DNA from: CAZLPW01 sp964561495 | Lineage (GTDB): Bacteria > Fidelibacterota > Marinisomatia > Marinisomatales > UBA1611 | DNA: 10,018 nucleotides | Assembly (NCBI GenBank): GCA_964561495.1 | Contig: CAZLPW010000071.1 | Span: 1-10,018, forward strand | Direction of reading: 5' to 3' | Shown: one piece after another, positions 7,233-10,018 of the stretch | How positions within the stretch are numbered: position 1 is the first letter of the stretch | Layout of the letters: each line of letters starts with the position of its first letter | Position numbers and translations under genes: made by a program | Notes under the pieces: generated by a model | What the model was told of the DNA's origin: nothing | The model's database searches: none | What the model saw: only the letters and a program-made list of their open reading frames with translations

Positions 7233-8655
7233 AATATTCAAACTCATTATCGGATACAGTTTCTTTTTTGTATTTATCAATAACCTTGATTTTTATGGTA
7301 GTAGTAGCGCCAAATGTGGGTTCATCCATTTCGAAACTATATTTAACCAAACGTCTATTACCAATTTTTTTCTCAGCCTGCTCCTGCTCTAGTTTTCCAT
7401 AGACACCGGCAAGAGGAACTACCTTATTCTTTCCATTTTTATTTCCATAGGTAGTAATCGTAAGTAAAATATTATTAGTACCTTTGCCGAGTCTCTTAAA
7501 CTCAAGCTTTGGTGGCGGAATCTTCTTGACCTTTACACCGTAGACCAAGTTTTTAACGGCTAAACCATCAACAAAAGTTTCAAACTTTAGATCGCCTTGC
7601 TTTTTTGGGGTAACCTTGGCTCTGTATGAATTAAAGACTCTTGCACCCATTGAAGTTCCTGAAGTCTTGACTGATATTCTATCTCGATCTACATCCTTAA
7701 TCCTGCTGTCGAATATAAATTGTTCACCAATATAAATTTCGCTCACTTCGCTTGGCGAGCTGAATGCTGGATCGACAGCAATAATTTTAGCACTAGCTAG
7801 GCTTGATTTTTTGTCCCTTCCTCTTAGCCCAACTACTTCGATGGTACCATCACCAAGGCCAACTCCTTTCAAGTATGTACGCGGAATCCCCTTAACCATT
7901 TCTTTTACCAAATCTTTACCGCCTACTAGTGACAAGCTGAAATCTTTATCAGTATTTACGCCTCCTATGCTAAAAGGGATGCTCCAATTTAAACCCTTAA
8001 GAACTGTATACTTCTCTTTATCAAAAAGAACAAAAAATTCTGATTGCAAACCATCCATGTAAAGCAAAGTGACAGGAGAATCAAACTTCCTCTCTATTCT
8101 AAATTTACCATCATCCGCAACTTTTTTATCAATAATTTGATCTAGCTTATTTGCTACTCCATAATCACCAAAAGCTTCAGCCCAGCTATCAATGGTTTTA
8201 TCAGATATGTCTGGTACAAAACTAATCCCCATGCTCACTTCATAGGGCTTATTTACATATTCATCACCGACTGATGCGAGTCTTACGCTAAACGCATATT
8301 TATTATCATTAATATTCTCATATTCTACAGAGTCAAGCTCCCAGATCATTGAATCATTAATAGCCACACCTCCTTCATCACTAACATCAAGTATAGGAGT
8401 CGTAAAACTTGGTTCGAATTCAACAGTGCCTCTTTCATACTCACCCTCAAGATCGAATGTAAGTCGATAAATATTTTCATCCTCATAGTTAGACTTTACA
8501 TTATTAATCTGAACCAATGTCTTAAGTTTGTCATCCGCTGCGGTCAACAAAATATCATTTTGTCTTTCTTTATACTCCGCTAGCTCTCCCTCAATTGCAA
8601 ACAGACTAAGTATTGCACCCAGGTTTATTAAAAAATAAACTTCAACTTTTTTCAT
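7225..8655 (-). CDS. GldM-like periplasmic stalk protein (tentative)
   Basis: This 476-aa protein has one hydrophobic segment near its N-terminus (about residues 5-21, YFLINLGAILSLFAI) followed by a charged stretch with no obvious cleavage site, which fits an inner-membrane anchor with a periplasmic body. It is mostly beta-rich. Near residue 374, VKVKKIPPPKLEF recalls the VKxVPDP linker before the last domain of GldM. The total length is close to that of GldM (about 510 aa), and it sits directly after a GldL-like gene, as gldM does in gldKLMN operons. In GldM a single helix inserts into the GldL ring and the periplasmic domains reach the outer-membrane complex. Two points differ: residues 45-200 look beta-rich where GldM has a helical bundle, and the conserved helix Arg of GldM is not obvious (Lys2/Lys3 are the nearest basic residues). 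The ATG is 9 bases after the previous stop; the AGG of the Shine-Dalgarno overlaps that stop codon. The family call is tentative; the reading frame is secure. Confidence 0.8.
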   Translation of the reverse strand: MKKVEVYFLINLGAILSLFAIEGELAEYKERQNDILLTAADDKLKTLVQINNVKSNYEDENIYRLTFDLEGEYERGTVEFEPSFTTPILDVSDEGGVAINDSMIWELDSVEYENINDNKYAFSVRLASVGDEYVNKPYEVSMGISFVPDISDKTIDSWAEAFGDYGVANKLDQIIDKKVADDGKFRIERKFDSPVTLLYMDGLQSEFFVLFDKEKYTVLKGLNWSIPFSIGGVNTDKDFSLSLVGGKDLVKEMVKGIPRTYLKGVGLGDGTIEVVGLRGRDKKSSLASAKIIAVDPAFSSPSEVSEIYIGEQFIFDSRIKDVDRDRISVKTSGTSMGARVFNSYRAKVTPKKQGDLKFETFVDGLAVKNLVYGVKVKKIPPPKLEFKRLGKGTNNILLTITTYGNKNGKNKVVPLAGVYGKLEQEQAEKKIGNRRLVKYSFEMDEPTFGATTTIKIKVIDKYKKETVSDNEFEYYD

Positions 8656-8664
8656 GCTAAAAAC

Positions 8665-9069
8665 CTATTTACTAACTGCTTTTGAAAGAATATCATTGAC
8701 CTCTTTTCTTATTTCTTCTCGAACCCTTCCGCTTGATAGGTTAGATAATCCCTCACCCATCTCAGCAACCTTTTTTACCGCAGCCGTAAGCTCAGCAATC
8801 TCTTTAGTATCCATATTACTAATATCTTTTCCAGAAGATGAATGGCCTCCGCCTCCTCCACTATCGGGCTCTAAATCATAAATACTTTTTGCATAGAATA
8901 ATAGAAGAAAGAATTCCAAAACTATAGCTCCCATTGACAGCCAAGTCATTAGACCTACGTGATCACCTATTGTCGCTATAATAGAACGGAAACCTACAAT
9001 CAGCAATAAAAAAGCTGCGCCCCCATATACCATGGCGGTTTTTGCATTAATATCTGACTTAATTTTCAT
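8665..9069 (-). CDS. GldL-like small inner-membrane motor protein
   Basis: This 134-aa protein has two transmembrane helices (about residues 12-33 and 39-62), then LEPD, a Gly-rich linker (GGGGGHSSSG) and an amphipathic helical tail (about 86-133). This is the layout of GldL, in which five subunits form a proton-driven ring around GldM helices for type IX secretion and gliding. The helices fit GldL in detail: YGGAAFLLLIVGFRSI resembles the GldL pattern YGxGAA…IVGxLFKI, and GAIVLEFF resembles GLxTEAxIF, followed by an E-P pair. Tyr15, Arg28 and Glu52 would stand in for GldL Tyr13, Lys27 and the proton-coupling Glu49 (numbering from memory of the Flavobacterium protein). The cytoplasmic tail is much shorter than in GldL. 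An MotA/ExbB-type or unrelated membrane protein is possible. It is preceded by a strong ribosome-binding site. Confidence 0.8.
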   Translation of the reverse strand: MKIKSDINAKTAMVYGGAAFLLLIVGFRSIIATIGDHVGLMTWLSMGAIVLEFFLLLFYAKSIYDLEPDSGGGGGHSSSGKDISNMDTKEIAELTAAVKKVAEMGEGLSNLSSGRVREEIRKEVNDILSKAVSK

Positions 9070-9074
9070 AATTA

Positions 9075-9081
9075 CTCCCTT
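9075..9081 (-). promoter_or_regulatory. Strong ribosome-binding site of the GldL-like gene
   Basis: AAGGGAG stands 5 bases before the ATG at 9069. It is the clearest Shine-Dalgarno in the window; the other genes have only GAG or AGG cores. This fits higher expression of a motor subunit needed in multiple copies. Confidence 0.7.
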
Positions 9082-9106
9082 GCTAAAATTATTTTTTTAT
9101 CATTAT

Positions 9107-10018
9107 TTACTGTAGTCTCACATCAATAGTAAACGAAAGAGAATCAGAAAGGCCCCTTGTGTCTGTGACAGTTGCTGTGAAATTATTTTCATTATCAACA
9201 TCACTCGAGTCTGGTATTCCTGTAATGATTCCCTGGTTGTTACCCACTAACCAACTTGGACCTGACAGAATAAATTCATGGGAATTAACATCAACGAGAT
9301 TTGGATCGCTCCAGTTAATATCATATGAGTATAAACTATCAACTATTGCCAAAACAGGGATATCATCAGGATTTGTAGTAAATACTGGTGGCTCATTAGG
9401 CCTTACATTAAACGTGATATTCCCAATCGTAGTATCTGGGACCTCAGGTCGGTTATCAAATATTTCAAAAACTATTGTATTGTCTCCATCAATGTCATCT
9501 TCTTGTGGCGTACCACTTATGTAACCATCGGTTGACCATACCAACCAATTCGGCTTTTGAGTTACATTGAAGGTTACCTCATCACCAGTGACTTCACTGT
9601 TTGGGTCTTCCCAATTAATATCATCACTATAAGGTATTTGAACATCACAATTTGTTGTGATCAAGCCTAGATTTGTAAAAACAGGAGCATCATTATCTCT
9701 TACGGTAATATCAAAAGTATTTGTAACAGATTCAGGATATTGCTCACGATTATCAGAAATTGTTATCTTGATATCAGCAAAGGTTCTACCTATATCAGAC
9801 ACTGGAGGCTTCCCGCTTAAAACACCGCTGGAACTAATTTCCATCCATGATGGCAAGTCTTCTGCTGTGATTGTATGATCATCACACGCATCAGCTCCCC
9901 AACCCAGATTAAAACCGCTTTGATCTGTAATTGGATTAAAATTATAAAAAATTTCCACATCTACAAACGCAGGCAATGAACTAAAATTTGTAAAAGAAGG
10001 TACATTGTTCTGCCTTAC
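9107..10018 (-). CDS. Ig-repeat (He_PIG/cadherin-like) surface protein, C-terminal part; 5' end outside window
   Basis: The frame is open to the right edge (303 codons visible), so the true start lies upstream; an in-frame TTG near the edge is internal. The visible part is three tandem Ig-like modules of about 106, 99 and 95 residues, each opening with VRxNxxPxFTN/T (VRQNNVPSFTN, VRDNDAPVFTN, VRPNEPPVFTT). Each carries the putative-Ig motif PxWL…GxIxGxP (SWMEISSSGVLSGKPP, NWLVWSTDGYISGTP, SWLVGNNQGIITGIP). The last two also have DINWxDPN, a probable calcium site. Such modules form rod-like, often calcium-stiffened adhesins. The protein ends right after the last module (FTIDVRLQ), with no type IX C-terminal sorting domain, LPxTG or membrane helix. 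It lies 37 bases upstream of the GldL-like gene and is probably in the same operon. Confidence 0.85.
   Translation of the reverse strand, partial: VRQNNVPSFTNFSSLPAFVDVEIFYNFNPITDQSGFNLGWGADACDDHTITAEDLPSWMEISSSGVLSGKPPVSDIGRTFADIKITISDNREQYPESVTNTFDITVRDNDAPVFTNLGLITTNCDVQIPYSDDINWEDPNSEVTGDEVTFNVTQKPNWLVWSTDGYISGTPQEDDIDGDNTIVFEIFDNRPEVPDTTIGNITFNVRPNEPPVFTTNPDDIPVLAIVDSLYSYDINWSDPNLVDVNSHEFILSGPSWLVGNNQGIITGIPDSSDVDNENNFTATVTDTRGLSDSLSFTIDVRLQ
9122..10018 (-). repeat. Three tandem Ig-like modules
   Basis: Module borders are at about 9704 and 9407, judged by the recurring VRxNxxPxFT signature. The modules are clearly related in protein sequence but well diverged in DNA, which suggests an old duplication. 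More copies probably lie beyond the right edge, because the window opens on the border of a module. Confidence 0.8.

Noticed and set aside
7811..8881. Plus-strand open frames at 7811-8062 and 8654-8881
   Set aside because: They lie antisense to the GldM-like and GldL-like genes and have no recognisable features or ribosome-binding sites.
9159..9878. Plus-strand open frames at 9159-9524 and 9657-9878
   Set aside because: Antisense to the Ig modules, whose repeated motifs prove the minus-strand frame.
9974..9976. TTG as the start of the Ig-repeat gene
   Set aside because: The frame stays open upstream and carries another module signature (VRQNNVPSFTN), so the TTG is an internal Leu codon.

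Overview
The window is AT-rich, protein-coding DNA with every credible gene on the minus strand. It looks like a Gram-negative bacterium of the FCB group (Bacteroidota, Fibrobacterota, Marinimicrobia and relatives). Three things suggest this: signal peptides that end just before Gln (…AFS|QQ, …NLG|QS), large Ig/cadherin-type extracellular proteins, and a small two-helix membrane protein resembling GldL of the type IX secretion/gliding motor, followed by a GldM-like protein. A Marinimicrobia-like source is my best guess, but no marker gene fixes the phylum.

Reading in the direction of transcription (right to left): 10018-9107 is the 3' end of a gene for a large Ig-repeat (He_PIG/cadherin-like) surface protein. 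It is followed by a 134-aa GldL-like inner-membrane protein (9069-8665), a 476-aa single-helix periplasmic GldM-like protein (8655-7225), a predicted outer-membrane protein with SHD1 modules placed between two barrel-like segments (about 7232-5481), and a protein joining cadherin-type domains to a C-terminal barrel-like domain (5464-3191). Gaps are 37, 9, about -8 (overlap) and 16 bases, so these five genes look like one operon. A 407-base AT-rich gap (3190-2784) separates them from a sixth gene on the same strand (2783 to beyond base 1). That gene encodes an exported mosaic protein: signal peptide, coiled coil, a tyrosine-Asp-Thr (YDT) repeat fibre, a YwqK/MORN-like segment, a TonB-C-like domain and two copies of a PhoR-type extracytoplasmic sensor domain. 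It runs off the left edge.

Working model (inference): a GldL/GldM-like proton-driven inner-membrane motor is co-encoded not with GldK and GldN but with two outer-membrane barrel candidates and an Ig-repeat protein. This would be a variant envelope-spanning machine that could move, export or energise a surface adhesin. The sixth protein also combines inner-to-outer membrane coupling (TonB-C) with periplasmic sensing. No RNA genes, CRISPR arrays, insertion sequences or phage genes were seen.
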